DNA of 45,850 nt, taken from NCBI RefSeq assembly GCF_004348735.1, contig NZ_SMKT01000063.1, positions 1 to 45,850 of the forward strand, written 5' to 3'. Origin of the DNA: Actinomadura sp. KC06 (lineage in GTDB: Bacteria; Actinomycetota; Actinomycetes; Streptosporangiales; Streptosporangiaceae). Below the pieces are notes generated by a model. The model did not search any database. It was not told the DNA's origin and saw only the letters and a program-made list of their open reading frames with translations. The position numbers and the translations under genes were made by a program. The first letter of the stretch is position 1, and each line of letters starts with the position of its first letter. Positions 24,133 through 32,894 of this stretch are shown piece after piece.

Positions 24133-25407
24133 TCAGGCGGGGGTGAGGGTCTTGGTCTCCTCCTCGGCCGGAGCACGCCTGATCGCCATGGAGAGGAGCG
24201 CCGCGCCGATGCTGAGCGCGCCGGCCGTGTACCAGGCGGGCGCGTAGTCGCCGAAGCTGTCGCGGGCCATGCCGGCCAGGGTGGACGCGCAGGCGGCGCC
24301 GATCTGGTGCGCGGCGAAGACCCAGCCGAACACGACCGGCGCGGACATCCCGAAATGCTCCCGGCACAGGATGATCGTCGGTGGCACGGTGGCGATGAAG
24401 TCCAGCCCGTAGAAGACGACGAACACGATCATGAACCCGGTGACCTTCTCGTCGAACACCTGCGGCAGGAGGAGCAGCGAGACGCCGCGCAGCACGTAGT
24501 AGATCGCCAGCAGGACCCGCGGGTTGACGTGGTCGCTGAGCCAGCCGGACAGGACGGTGCCGACGAGGTCGAAGATGCCGATCACGGCGAGCAGGCCCGC
24601 GGCGGTGACCCGGTGCATGCCGTGGTCATGGGCGGCGGGGATGAAATGGGTGAACACGATGCCGTTGGTGGTGGCGCCGCAGATGAAGAAGCTCACCGCG
24701 AGGAACCAGAACGGCTGGGTGCGGGCGGCGCTCTTCAACCGGTCGATGGCGTGCCGCGCGGCGCTGCCCGTGACGGGCGGCGGGGGCACGATCTCCTTGG
24801 CGCCGAAAGGCGGGATCCCGACGTCGGCGGGATGCTCGCGGAAGAAGAGCAGCACCATCGGCACCGCGGCGGCCGCGACCAGGGACACCACCACGGCGGC
24901 GCTCCGCCACCCGCCGTCCGACTCGCTCAACGCCGTCACCAGTGGCAGGAAGATCAGCGAACCGGTCGCGCCGCCCGCCGAGAGGACGCCGGTGACGAGG
25001 CCCTGGCGCTTGACGAACCACCGGGTGCCGATCGTGGCCACGAACCCCAGCGAGATCGAACCGGCGCCCAGGCCCACCATCACGCCCCAGAGCAGGACGA
25101 GCTGCCAGGCGGCCGTCATGTACACCGTTAATCCGCTGCCCAGCGCGATCAGCGCCATCGCACCGGCGGTCACCTTGCGTACACCGAACCGTTCCATCAG
25201 GGCGGTGGCGAATGGCGCGGTGACCCCGTACAAAGCGAGGTTGACCGACATGGCGAAGCCGATGGTGCCGGTCGACCAGCCGAATTCGTCCTGCAGCGGT
25301 TCCACCAACGCGCCGGGGGTCGACCGGAACCCGGCCGCGCCGACGAGCGCGGCGAAACCGATTCCCGCGATCATCCACGGCCATATGAGTTGTTTGTTGT
25401 GAGTCAC
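24133..25407 (-). CDS. Major facilitator superfamily transporter
   Basis: A 424-residue MFS protein with about 12 transmembrane helices and the cytoplasmic-loop motif GVRKVTAG after helix 2. Overall it resembles oxalate/formate- or monocarboxylate-type MFS proteins (GWSTGTIGFAMSVN, GLDFIATVPPTI). It may export the product or import a precursor. GTG start at 25407 with no clear ribosome-binding site, so leaderless translation is possible. Codon 93 is TTA (25129-25131), a bldA-dependence mark. It is divergent from the GlxA/AraC regulator across 71 bp and probably leads the operon with the binding protein and the PEP-mutase-fold gene. Confidence 0.9.
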   Translation of the reverse strand: MTHNKQLIWPWMIAGIGFAALVGAAGFRSTPGALVEPLQDEFGWSTGTIGFAMSVNLALYGVTAPFATALMERFGVRKVTAGAMALIALGSGLTVYMTAAWQLVLLWGVMVGLGAGSISLGFVATIGTRWFVKRQGLVTGVLSAGGATGSLIFLPLVTALSESDGGWRSAAVVVSLVAAAAVPMVLLFFREHPADVGIPPFGAKEIVPPPPVTGSAARHAIDRLKSAARTQPFWFLAVSFFICGATTNGIVFTHFIPAAHDHGMHRVTAAGLLAVIGIFDLVGTVLSGWLSDHVNPRVLLAIYYVLRGVSLLLLPQVFDEKVTGFMIVFVVFYGLDFIATVPPTIILCREHFGMSAPVVFGWVFAAHQIGAACASTLAGMARDSFGDYAPAWYTAGALSIGAALLSMAIRRAPAEEETKTLTPA

Positions 25408-25419
25408 TCGGTAAGAGTG
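25405..25419. promoter_or_regulatory. Short inverted repeat in the divergent MFS-AraC intergenic region
   Basis: CACTC and GAGTG arms flank 5 bases, overlapping the MFS start codon. The 71-bp gap must hold divergent promoters, and the neighbouring GlxA/AraC regulator is the natural candidate ligand. Positional inference only. Confidence 0.3.
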
Positions 25420-25478
25420 CTCAAAGCGGCACGGTTCCGGGAAGTGGCTCTTTGGCCATCATGTGCAAGAATTGGGCC

Positions 25479-26492
25479 ATGTACCGGCTTCACCAGATCG
25501 CCGTGCTCGCGCTCGACGAGGTGGTCGCGTTCGACCTCGGCACGCCGACGCAGGTCTTCCCCTCGGCCCGCGACGAGCAGGACCGGCGGCTCTACCAGGT
25601 GCGGATCTGCACCCCCGGCGGCCGTCCGGTGCGCAGCTCGGCGGGGCTGACCGTCACGTCCGAGCACGGCCTGGAGCTGCTGGCGGAGGCCGACACGATC
25701 CTCGTGGCGGGCGTGCACTACGGCGCGCGGGTGCTGGGGGACGGCACGATCGACGAACCGGTGCGGCTCGCCCTGCGGGCGGCGGCGCATCGGGGCGCGC
25801 GGATCCTGTCGGTCTGCACGGGCGCGTTCGTCCTCGCCGCGGCCGGCCTGCTGGACGGCCGCCGCGCGACCACCCACTGGGCGCACGCCGACAATTTCCG
25901 CCGGCTGTTCCCGCACGTCGACCTCGACCCCGACGTGCTGTTCGTCGACGACGGCGACCTGCTCACCTCGGCGGGCGTCGGCGCGGGCGTCGACCTGTGC
26001 CTGCAGGTCGTCCGGGACGACCACGGCAGCGGGATCGCGAACATGACCGCGCGGCGCTGCGTCGTCCCGCCGTGGCGGCCGGGCGGCCAGTCGCAGTACA
26101 TCGTCCGCCCGATCCCGGAGGCGACCGACACCTCCACCGCCGCGGCCCGCGCGTGGGCGCTGGAGCACCTGCACGAGCCGCTCGACCTGCACGCCCTGGC
26201 CGCGCAGGCCCGGATGAGCATCCGCACGTTCACCCGCCGGTTCCGCCAGGAGACCGGCCTCAGCCCGCGAAAGTGGATCATCCAGCAGCGCGTCGAGCGG
26301 GCCCGGCACCTGCTGGAGACCACGGACCTGGCCATCGACCAGGTGGCCCGCCACTCGGGCTTCGGCACCGGCGCGGCGCTCCGCCAGCAGATGAGCGCGA
26401 CACTGGGCGTGGCCCCCAGCGCCTACCGCACCACATTCCGCGCGACGGGTCTCGACAAGCTCACCCCCTCCCCCGAGGTCCTGGGCGCGTAA
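25479..26492 (+). CDS. GlxA-family transcriptional regulator (DJ-1/PfpI domain plus AraC HTH)
   Basis: A 337-residue regulator. Residues 1-190 form a DJ-1/PfpI-like sensor domain that includes the SVCTGAFVLAAAGLL elbow and TTHWAHADNF. Residues about 220-320 hold a tandem AraC helix-turn-helix (RMSIRTFTRRFRQETG, then VARHSGFGTGAALRQQ). ATG 25479 fits the family start (RLHQIAVLALDEVVAFDLG); upstream ATG and TTG codons would add 6-9 residues. Divergent orientation to the MFS operon suggests it controls that operon. Its 3' end overlaps the convergent asparaginase gene by 70 bp, an unusual antisense overlap. Confidence 0.92.
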   Translation: MYRLHQIAVLALDEVVAFDLGTPTQVFPSARDEQDRRLYQVRICTPGGRPVRSSAGLTVTSEHGLELLAEADTILVAGVHYGARVLGDGTIDEPVRLALRAAAHRGARILSVCTGAFVLAAAGLLDGRRATTHWAHADNFRRLFPHVDLDPDVLFVDDGDLLTSAGVGAGVDLCLQVVRDDHGSGIANMTARRCVVPPWRPGGQSQYIVRPIPEATDTSTAAARAWALEHLHEPLDLHALAAQARMSIRTFTRRFRQETGLSPRKWIIQQRVERARHLLETTDLAIDQVARHSGFGTGAALRQQMSATLGVAPSAYRTTFRATGLDKLTPSPEVLGA

Positions 26493-27457
26493 TCCTCGCC
26501 AGGGACGGGGAGAGGGGATTCGCGGGTGAAGATCTGTTTGGCTTCGGCCGGGGTCTTTGCGCAGGTCAGGGTGAGCATTAGGAGGAGGCGCGCCTTGGGT
26601 GGGTGGAGGTCGGTTCCTATGACCGCGTCCTCCTGGGGGTAGGCCGCTCCCGTGTTCGTGTGCGGGGCCGCCACGAAGGTCAGGCCGTTGCCGGCCAGGG
26701 TGCGCGCGGCGCGCTTCTGCCGGGGGGACAGCGGGCCCGACAGGACGATCCCGGCGGCGCCCGTGTTCGCGACGGCCAGCAGGGTCTCGGGGCCGGCGTC
26801 CAGGTAGCCGGGCACGATCTCCACCTTGGGGATCTCTTCCGGGCTCGTCTCGAACGGCGTCCAGCGGTCGTCCGGGACGGGGACGCGCTGGAGCCTGATC
26901 CGGGCGGCGTCGATCGTGCCCAGGCGGCCCGCTCCCGGGGACTGGAACGCGTGGGTGCGCACGGTGTCGCTCTTGACGGCGTCCCGGGCCGCGAGGATCT
27001 CGTCGTTGAGCATGACCACGACGCCGTGGGGCCGGGTCCGGCCGCTCGCCGCCAGGAGGACCGCGTTGTAGAGGTTCGCCGGGCCGTCCGAGCCGATGAC
27101 GGTCCAGGGGCGCAGGGCGCCGGTGACCACCACCGGCCTGGCGCGGGACAGCGTCAGGTGGAGCCAGTAGGCCAGCTCCGCCAGCTCGTTCGTGCCGGTC
27201 GTCACCACGACGGCGTCGGCGGGCGTCCGCTCGACCGTGCGGGTGAGGGCGCACAGGCCGGCGACGGTGTGGTGGTCACCCGCGAAGTCGGCCGCCGTCA
27301 CCTCGGCGACCTCGTCCAGCTCCGGACGGAGCGCGTCCGCCATCTCGGCGGCGGACAGCAGCCCCGACTCGTACCGGTGGAAGCTCACCCTGGTCGCCGC
27401 GACGCCCGCGATGGTGCCGCGGGCGCCGACCACGGCCACCCGCGCGGCGTCCGTCAC
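26423..27457 (-). CDS. L-asparaginase-family amidohydrolase
   Basis: A 344-residue type I/II asparaginase fold. The first catalytic Thr is in GARGTIAG (T15). The second motif reads TTGTNE (86-91), with Asn90 at the place of the usual catalytic Asp90. The later Lys motif AVKSDTVRTHAFQSP is intact. Asn for Asp may alter activity or specificity. GTG at 27457 overlaps the dioxygenase stop by 4 bp, so it is co-expressed. With an Asn-like NRPS code nearby, it may manage Asn/Asp precursor supply or remove an amide from an intermediate (inference). No signal peptide is seen. Confidence 0.88.
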   Translation of the reverse strand: MTDAARVAVVGARGTIAGVAATRVSFHRYESGLLSAAEMADALRPELDEVAEVTAADFAGDHHTVAGLCALTRTVERTPADAVVVTTGTNELAELAYWLHLTLSRARPVVVTGALRPWTVIGSDGPANLYNAVLLAASGRTRPHGVVVMLNDEILAARDAVKSDTVRTHAFQSPGAGRLGTIDAARIRLQRVPVPDDRWTPFETSPEEIPKVEIVPGYLDAGPETLLAVANTGAAGIVLSGPLSPRQKRAARTLAGNGLTFVAAPHTNTGAAYPQEDAVIGTDLHPPKARLLLMLTLTCAKTPAEAKQIFTRESPLPVPGEDYAPRTSGEGVSLSRPVARNVVR

Positions 27458-28404
27458 GCGGAGGGCTCCGCCATCGCCACCGCGATCTTCCGGCGGCCGC
27501 TGAACGGCTCGCGGCCGTGCGCCGCCAGCATGTTGTCGACCACCAGCACGTCGTCGCGCCGCCAGTCGTACCGCACGGAGGCGGCCCGGTAGCAGTCGCG
27601 CAGGTGCGCGACGACGTCGTCCGGGATGCGGCCGCCGTCGCCGTAGTAGGTGTTGGACGGAAGCTCGTCCTCGCCGAAGGCCTCCAGGAGCCCCTCGGCC
27701 ACGTCCGGGTCCCGGGTGGTGATGTGGAAGAACGTGGCGTGGTTGAACCACACGCGTTCGCCGGACACCGGATGGACGTGCACGGCGTCCCGCACGGCCC
27801 GGGTGCGCAGGCCGTCCGCCCCGCGCCACTCGATCTCGATGTCGCGCTCCCGGCAGTAGGCGGTCACGGCGTCCCGGTCGGCGGTGCCGAACGCGTCGCA
27901 CCAGTACGTCCCGAAGTCCTCGTGGAAGTTGCGGACCACCATCCACCGGCGCCGCTCGAACTCCTCCCGCACGGACGGGTCGATGCGCCGGTACACCTCC
28001 CGGACGTCCGCCAGCGGCGTCGCGCCCTGCGCGGCGGGCGGCTCGATGCAGTAGAAGTACAGCGTCCGCGGCCAGACCGACTGGTAGGAGTTCTCGTTGT
28101 GCAGGAAGATCTCCTCGTCCGCCGGGTAGTCGGTCGAGGTGTAGACCCGGCCCTTGATCGTGCTGCGCGGGGACGACCGCTCGGCGTAGGCCAGCGGCGA
28201 CGCGCCCGACACCGTCCGGACCACCCGGTCGAACCCGTCGACGCCGCCCACCGCGAAGCCGCGCAGCAGCACGGCCCCGTCGTCGGCGAGCCGCCGCCGG
28301 ATCTCCGCGCGGTCGCGCTCCAGCAGGCCGAACAGGTCCGCGTCGCCGTCCGCGCGCTCGATGACGCGGGGCAGCACGCGGCTAGCCTGCGCCGCACTCG
28401 TCAT
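27454..28404 (-). CDS. Fe(II)/2-oxoglutarate dioxygenase (TauD/SyrP-like), copy 1
   Basis: A 316-residue TauD/TfdA-family dioxygenase. The Fe-binding HxE is H102-N-E104 (FLHNENSYQ), and the distal His296 with the co-substrate Arg appears in LAAHGREPFSG. The HNExSYxxxWP pattern is shared with SyrP- and AsnO-like amino-acid beta-hydroxylases. A GGAGGG site precedes the ATG at 28404. It is clearly related to the gene immediately upstream, so the pair came from a duplication. It probably hydroxylates an amino acid, free or on a carrier protein, for the NRPS product. Confidence 0.9.
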   Translation of the reverse strand: MTSAAQASRVLPRVIERADGDADLFGLLERDRAEIRRRLADDGAVLLRGFAVGGVDGFDRVVRTVSGASPLAYAERSSPRSTIKGRVYTSTDYPADEEIFLHNENSYQSVWPRTLYFYCIEPPAAQGATPLADVREVYRRIDPSVREEFERRRWMVVRNFHEDFGTYWCDAFGTADRDAVTAYCRERDIEIEWRGADGLRTRAVRDAVHVHPVSGERVWFNHATFFHITTRDPDVAEGLLEAFGEDELPSNTYYGDGGRIPDDVVAHLRDCYRAASVRYDWRRDDVLVVDNMLAAHGREPFSGRRKIAVAMAEPSA

Positions 28405-28427
28405 GATCCCTCCGCCGCTCGTTCAGT

Positions 28428-28500
28428 CGTTCATCGCGACTTCAGCCGGTCACCGCGACTCGGCCGGTCACCGCGACTCAGTCGGTCATCGCGACCAGCA
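28428..28500 (-). repeat. Four 18-19-bp tandem repeats spanning a stop codon
   Basis: Units at 28428-28446, 28447-28464, 28465-28482 and 28483-28500 share the core cggtca(c/t)cgcgac. The rightmost units encode the end of the second dioxygenase (codons V-A-M-T-D-stop) and the others continue downstream, so the 3' end of the gene including its stop was duplicated. The array fills most of the 73-bp gap before the next gene. Confidence 0.75.
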
Positions 28501-29419
28501 CGCGCCGGCTCCCGGTGAACGGGCGGCGGCCGTGCCCCACCAGCACGTTGTCGATCAGCAGCACGTCGCCGGCGACCCAGTCGACGTCGACGGCCTCGGC
28601 CAGCCCGCGGTCGCGGACCTGAAGGACGTGCTCGGCCGGGATGGGGCCGCCGTCGGCGTAGGAGACCGACTGCGGCAGGTCCTCCTCCGGCAGCACGTCG
28701 GCCAGCGCGGCGGCGGTCTCGTCGCCCAGGGCGGCCGGGTGCCACTGGTCGGCCTGGTTGAACCAGACCTCGTCGCCGGTCACCGGATGCCGGATCGTGG
28801 CGGGCCGGATCTGGCTCACCCGCAGCGCCCCGTCGGGGCGCCACTCCCAGGTGGCCTCCATGTCCGCCAGGTACTCCTCCACCCGGTCGCGGTCCTCGGT
28901 TTCGAAGGTGTCCTGCCAGCTCTTGCCGAGCCCGTAGCCGTCGTGCAGGTTCTGGGTGTAGCGGACCCCTCCCGCGAAGGCGTCCCGCACCTCCTCGTCC
29001 AGCGCGCCGAGCCACCGCGTCCCGTCGACGACCGGGGTGGCGCCGCCGGTCTCGGCGGCGATCTCGCAGTAGAACATCAGCCGCGCCGGCCACCGGGAGG
29101 AGTAGGACAGCTCGTTGTGCATGGAGATCGTCATCTCCGCGGGGTACTCGGTGGACGTGTAGACGTTGTCCCCGACCTTGGTCCGCGGCGAGTTCCCGTG
29201 CACATAGGCCAGCCGGTTGGGCAGGACGCCGTCCATGACCGGTTCGAGCCGGTCGCGGGCGACGCCGAACCCGCGGAAGACCAGCGCTTTCTCCTTGACC
29301 AGGAGGTCGCCGATCAGCTGCCGGTCGGCAAGGTAGGCGAGGAGTCCGTCGGCGTCTGCCGAGGCTCCGATGTCGCCGGGCCGAATCTCCAGGGGCGTCC
29401 AGCCGTGCTCGTCGTCCAT
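28478..29419 (-). CDS. Fe(II)/2-oxoglutarate dioxygenase (TauD/SyrP-like), copy 2
   Basis: A 313-residue paralogue of the downstream dioxygenase. H101-N-E103 (SMHNELSYSSRW) and the C-terminal VGHGRRPFTGSRR supply Fe and 2-oxoglutarate ligands. Start ATG 29419 is preferred because a promoter-like element (29440-29470) lies just upstream. A second in-frame ATG at 29479 overlaps the FtsX stop as ATGA and would add 20 residues with no family similarity. Two related dioxygenases in tandem suggest two hydroxylations or two substrates. The tandem repeat at its 3' end duplicates its last codons. Confidence 0.9.
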   Translation of the reverse strand: MDDEHGWTPLEIRPGDIGASADADGLLAYLADRQLIGDLLVKEKALVFRGFGVARDRLEPVMDGVLPNRLAYVHGNSPRTKVGDNVYTSTEYPAEMTISMHNELSYSSRWPARLMFYCEIAAETGGATPVVDGTRWLGALDEEVRDAFAGGVRYTQNLHDGYGLGKSWQDTFETEDRDRVEEYLADMEATWEWRPDGALRVSQIRPATIRHPVTGDEVWFNQADQWHPAALGDETAAALADVLPEEDLPQSVSYADGGPIPAEHVLQVRDRGLAEAVDVDWVAGDVLLIDNVLVGHGRRPFTGSRRVLVAMTD

Positions 29420-29439
29420 GCGCGTACCCTGCCGCCGCG

Positions 29440-29470
29440 ATCTATACGGATTCTGTACGCGCACCGTCAC
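29440..29470 (-). promoter_or_regulatory. Candidate promoter for the dioxygenase operon
   Basis: On the minus strand a GTGACG -35-like hexamer (29465-29470) and a TATAGAT -10 element (29440-29446) are separated by 18 bp. Transcription would start about 10-15 bp before the ATG at 29419. A housekeeping-sigma-type promoter is inferred from the match. Confidence 0.45.
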
Positions 29471-29475
29471 GGGGT

Positions 29476-31974
29476 TCATTCGTTGGTTCCCAGGGCCTCG
29501 GTGGCGCGCGTCCGCATCGCCGCCCGGGCCGGCAGGACCGACGCCAGCAGCGCGATGACGACGCAGGCGGCCACGATCCCGCCCACCGGCGACCACGGCA
29601 CCACGACCGTGAGGCGTCCGGAGAGGCCGAGGAGCCCGGCCACCACCCCGCCCATGCTCAGCGCCGACACGAGCAGGGCGAGGACCGCGCCGACGCCGAC
29701 CACGAGCAGGGACTCGGCCGCCACCACGCCCAGGACCTGGCGGCGGGTGGCGCCGGACAGGCGCAGGACGGCCTGGTCCCGGGCCCGGTCGGCGGTCGCC
29801 ATCACCAGGGTGTTGGCGATCGCGATGGCGCAGTAGAGCAGGGCGACGCCGAGGACGACGTACATGCCGAGCCGGCTCTGCCGCCCGCTGTCGGACGCGG
29901 CCGCGCCGATCCAGTCCGGGACGGCGGCGGGCCGCGCCCCGAGCCGGTCGGTGGCCGCGCGCAGGGCCGCCAGCGCGGCCGCGGCGTCGGTGCCCGGACG
30001 CAGCTTCACGTCGATCGACTCCGGCATGGCGGTACCGGCGTTGCGCGGGGTGACGAACACGCTGTGGTCGCCGGTGCCCGTCTCCAGGACTGCGGCCACC
30101 GTCAGCGACGTCCTGGTCCCGTCGGCCAGCCACACGTCGATCCGCTCGCCGGGCTCGCGGCCCCATTCCCGCGAGACGATGATCGAGTCGTCCGCCAGCC
30201 GGGCGGGGTCGCCCGACACCAGCGGCAGCTCGGCGACCTCGCCGAGCGCCCGCGGCGTCACCGCCTGCGCCGGGTACTTCACCAGGGCCTCGCCGTCCTC
30301 CAGGGCGAACAGGACGGTCGGCGTCCGGACCACGGTGTCCACCCCGGGTACGGCCTCGACCCGGTCGACGACGGCCTGGTTGAGCCCGGGCGTCCCGGCG
30401 GGGGTCACGATGAAGTCGGCCCGGTGCTGGTCGCGCAGCTCCGCCTGCTCCGCGCCGTCGATGCTGGCGGTGGCGCCGAGCAGGGAGAGCCCCAGGCCGA
30501 CGGTGACCAGCACCGGCGCGGCGGTCGAGGCGGTCCTGCGGGCGGCGGTCAGCGCGTTCTCCCGGACGATCATCGCCCCCGCGCCCCGCAGCAGGCGCAG
30601 CGGCAAGGTGACCAGCCGGGCCAGCGGCGGGACGATGATCGGGGCGAGCATCGCGAACCCGGCGATCAGCAGCATCGTCACCGGGATGTACTGCTTGCGG
30701 CTGGTCGCGCCGCCTGGGTCGCCGAGCACGGAGGCCAGCATCCACAGGCCCGCGACCGTCCCGCCGGCGCCCAGCACCCAGCGCCCGGCGGTCATGGCCT
30801 TGGTCTCCAGCGCCGCGTCGCGCAGCGCCTCGGCCGGGCGGATCCGGCCGGCGCGGCGGGACGCCGCCCAGACCCCGAGCAGGGAGACCGTGAGGCCCAT
30901 CGCGAACGCCACGGCCAGCGGCCAGGCCGTCGCCGGCACCGTGTAGGACGCGGGCGCCAGCTCCCGGTCGACCAGCCAGCCGCCCAGCGCCGGGGCGCAG
31001 ACCGGTCCGAGGGCGCAGCCGAGCGCGGCGGCGATCACGCCGACGACGAACGCCTCGGCGAACAGCATCCGCCGCACCTGGCGGGGCGTCGCGCCGACCG
31101 CGCGCAGCAGCGCCAGCTCCCGGCGCCGCTGGGCGACCGCGAGGGAGAAGGTGGACGCGACGACGAAGACGGCGACGAAACCGCAGATCCCGCCCGCCGT
31201 GCCCAGCATGATCTTGGTCCCGTCCAGCGTGTCCTGTTCGGTGCTCTTGCCGCCGCCGCCGAGTCCGGCCCCGGCCGTCCGGGCCCGGTCCCCGGTGAGG
31301 ACCACGGCGGAGCCGTCGACCGCGGCGCGCAGCTCCGCCGCCGGCGCCCGGCTGATCACGGCGTCGACGCGCGGCGAGAGCCGGGCGGCCGCGGCGTCGG
31401 TGAACAGGATCGCCGGTTCCGCCTCCCCCGGATCGACCACTCCGACGACCCTGTACACCGCCGGGCCGCGTGCGGTGAGGACGGGGACCGCCGCGCCCGG
31501 ACGAGGCCCGCCCACGGGGGAGGCGACCTCGTCGGGCGCGGCGGGAGCTCTGCCCGCGACCAGCCGGTACGGGGCGTACGGGGCCACCGACCACGGACGG
31601 CCGATGGTGACCCGGGGCCCGCCGGCGTCGCGGGACGCCGGCTGGGCGTAGAAGACGCGGTCCTCGACGGCACCGCCGAGCGCGGCGGCCTTCGCCGCGA
31701 CGGCGGGGTCCAGCCCGCGCGGCGCTTCGAGCTCGCGGCTCTCGGTCTCGTCCCCGACGGCCACGCGCACGCTGTCCGGCGCCCGGACCACCGCGGGCGC
31801 GGCGCCGTACCGGACCGATCCCTCCTCGGCGGAGGACGCCGTCTCGGTGCCGTATGCGGCGGCGAGGGCCAGCCCCATCGTGGCGACCAGGGCGACGCCG
31901 AGGGTGAGGGTGAGGAAGGACCCGGCGAACGCGATCCAGCGGGCGCGGACGGTCAGCAGCGCGATCCTCAGCAC
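29476..31974 (-). CDS. FtsX/MacB-type ABC transporter permease
   Basis: An 832-residue permease with two FtsX-like units. An N-terminal anchor helix (IAFAGSFLTLTLGVALV) is followed by an extracytoplasmic MacB-type domain and three helices, and the pattern then repeats to the C-terminus. GTG 31974 has a GGAG site and overlaps the ATPase stop by 7 bp. Such permeases export peptides, antibiotics or lipids, or act in antibiotic sensing and resistance. The facing two-component system suggests stimulus-controlled expression, and product export or self-protection is likely. Confidence 0.92.
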   Translation of the reverse strand: MLRIALLTVRARWIAFAGSFLTLTLGVALVATMGLALAAAYGTETASSAEEGSVRYGAAPAVVRAPDSVRVAVGDETESRELEAPRGLDPAVAAKAAALGGAVEDRVFYAQPASRDAGGPRVTIGRPWSVAPYAPYRLVAGRAPAAPDEVASPVGGPRPGAAVPVLTARGPAVYRVVGVVDPGEAEPAILFTDAAAARLSPRVDAVISRAPAAELRAAVDGSAVVLTGDRARTAGAGLGGGGKSTEQDTLDGTKIMLGTAGGICGFVAVFVVASTFSLAVAQRRRELALLRAVGATPRQVRRMLFAEAFVVGVIAAALGCALGPVCAPALGGWLVDRELAPASYTVPATAWPLAVAFAMGLTVSLLGVWAASRRAGRIRPAEALRDAALETKAMTAGRWVLGAGGTVAGLWMLASVLGDPGGATSRKQYIPVTMLLIAGFAMLAPIIVPPLARLVTLPLRLLRGAGAMIVRENALTAARRTASTAAPVLVTVGLGLSLLGATASIDGAEQAELRDQHRADFIVTPAGTPGLNQAVVDRVEAVPGVDTVVRTPTVLFALEDGEALVKYPAQAVTPRALGEVAELPLVSGDPARLADDSIIVSREWGREPGERIDVWLADGTRTSLTVAAVLETGTGDHSVFVTPRNAGTAMPESIDVKLRPGTDAAAALAALRAATDRLGARPAAVPDWIGAAASDSGRQSRLGMYVVLGVALLYCAIAIANTLVMATADRARDQAVLRLSGATRRQVLGVVAAESLLVVGVGAVLALLVSALSMGGVVAGLLGLSGRLTVVVPWSPVGGIVAACVVIALLASVLPARAAMRTRATEALGTNE

Positions 31975-32762
31975 GGCGCCGACTCCAGACGGGTCATCTG
32001 CGCCGCGACCGCCTCGGCGGTCGGCTGCTCCATCTCGCCCACCAGGCCGCCGTCCGCGAGGAACACCACGCGGTCGGCGTAGGAGGCGGCGACGGGGTCG
32101 TGCGTCACCATGACGATCGTCTGGCCGCGCTGGTCGACGAGGCTGCGCAGCATGATCAGGACGTCGCGCGAGGTGGAGCTGTCCAGCGCGCCCGTCGGCT
32201 CGTCGGCGAACAGCACGGCGGGCCGTGTCACCAGCGCCCGCGCTATCGCGACCCGCTGCTGCTGGCCGCCCGACAGCTGGCTCGGCCTGTGCCCGGCCCG
32301 GTCGGCGAGCCCCACGTCCTGGAGCACTGCGGCGATCTCGCTCTTCTTGGGACGGCGCCCGGCCAGGTGCAGCGGCAGCCCCACGTTCTGTTCGGCGGTG
32401 AGGGACGGCATCAGGTTGAACGACTGGAAGACGAACCCGATCCGGTCGCGGCGCAGGAGCGTCAGCCGTGTCTCGCCGAGGCCGGTCAGGTCGGTCCCGG
32501 CCAGGTCGACGCGTCCCTCGTCGGGACGGTCGAGCCCGGCGGCGCACTGCAGCAGCGTCGACTTGCCCGAGCCGGACGGGCCCATGATCGCGGTGAAGGT
32601 GCCGGCGGTGAACTCCAGCGTCACCCCGGCGAGCGCCGTCACCTTGCCCTCGCCCGACCCGTACGTCCTGGTCACGGCCGTCAGGCGCACCGCCGCACCG
32701 GGCACCGCCTGGCCGGTCGCCGGCATCGTCTCGGCGCCACTGTCCGTCCCCGTCTTGTTCAT
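31968..32762 (-). CDS. ABC transporter ATP-binding protein (MacB/LolD type)
   Basis: A 264-residue nucleotide-binding protein with Walker A GPSGSGKST, signature LSGGQQQRVAIARAL and Walker B VLFADEPTGALDSST, the typical MacB/LolD pattern. ATG 32762 is chosen; an upstream start would add an unconserved 24-residue tail that runs into the putative operator. It is the first gene of the exporter operon, divergent from the sensor kinase. Confidence 0.93.
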   Translation of the reverse strand: MNKTGTDSGAETMPATGQAVPGAAVRLTAVTRTYGSGEGKVTALAGVTLEFTAGTFTAIMGPSGSGKSTLLQCAAGLDRPDEGRVDLAGTDLTGLGETRLTLLRRDRIGFVFQSFNLMPSLTAEQNVGLPLHLAGRRPKKSEIAAVLQDVGLADRAGHRPSQLSGGQQQRVAIARALVTRPAVLFADEPTGALDSSTSRDVLIMLRSLVDQRGQTIVMVTHDPVAASYADRVVFLADGGLVGEMEQPTAEAVAAQMTRLESAPC

Positions 32763-32818
32763 GCCGCAAGCCAACCGCGCCGGCGCCGTCGAGCGCACTG
32801 GCACTGCTTCGACTCTTT

Positions 32819-32840
32819 GGGGTAGCACTGGCACTACCCC
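32819..32840. promoter_or_regulatory. Inverted repeat between exporter and two-component genes
   Basis: GGGGTAG and CTACCCC arms flank 8 bases. The inner word gcactggcact also occurs at 32795-32805 and 32825-32835 as a direct repeat 30 bp apart. The element sits in the 132-bp divergent region and is a good candidate binding site for the neighbouring LuxR-type response regulator controlling both operons. Confidence 0.5.
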
Positions 32841-32894
32841 GGCGGTAGTACTGCCGTCATGGGCTGCGGCGGGCCGGGCGAGTACGGTCGTGGC

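Noticed and set aside
28428..28500. CRISPR array
   Set aside because: Units are contiguous without unique spacers and overlap a coding end. This is a simple tandem duplication, and no cas genes are present.
28478..29479. Longer start for the second dioxygenase at 29479 (ATGA overlap with the FtsX gene)
   Set aside because: The added 20 residues are basic and unconserved, and a promoter-like element lies within them. Kept as an alternative only.
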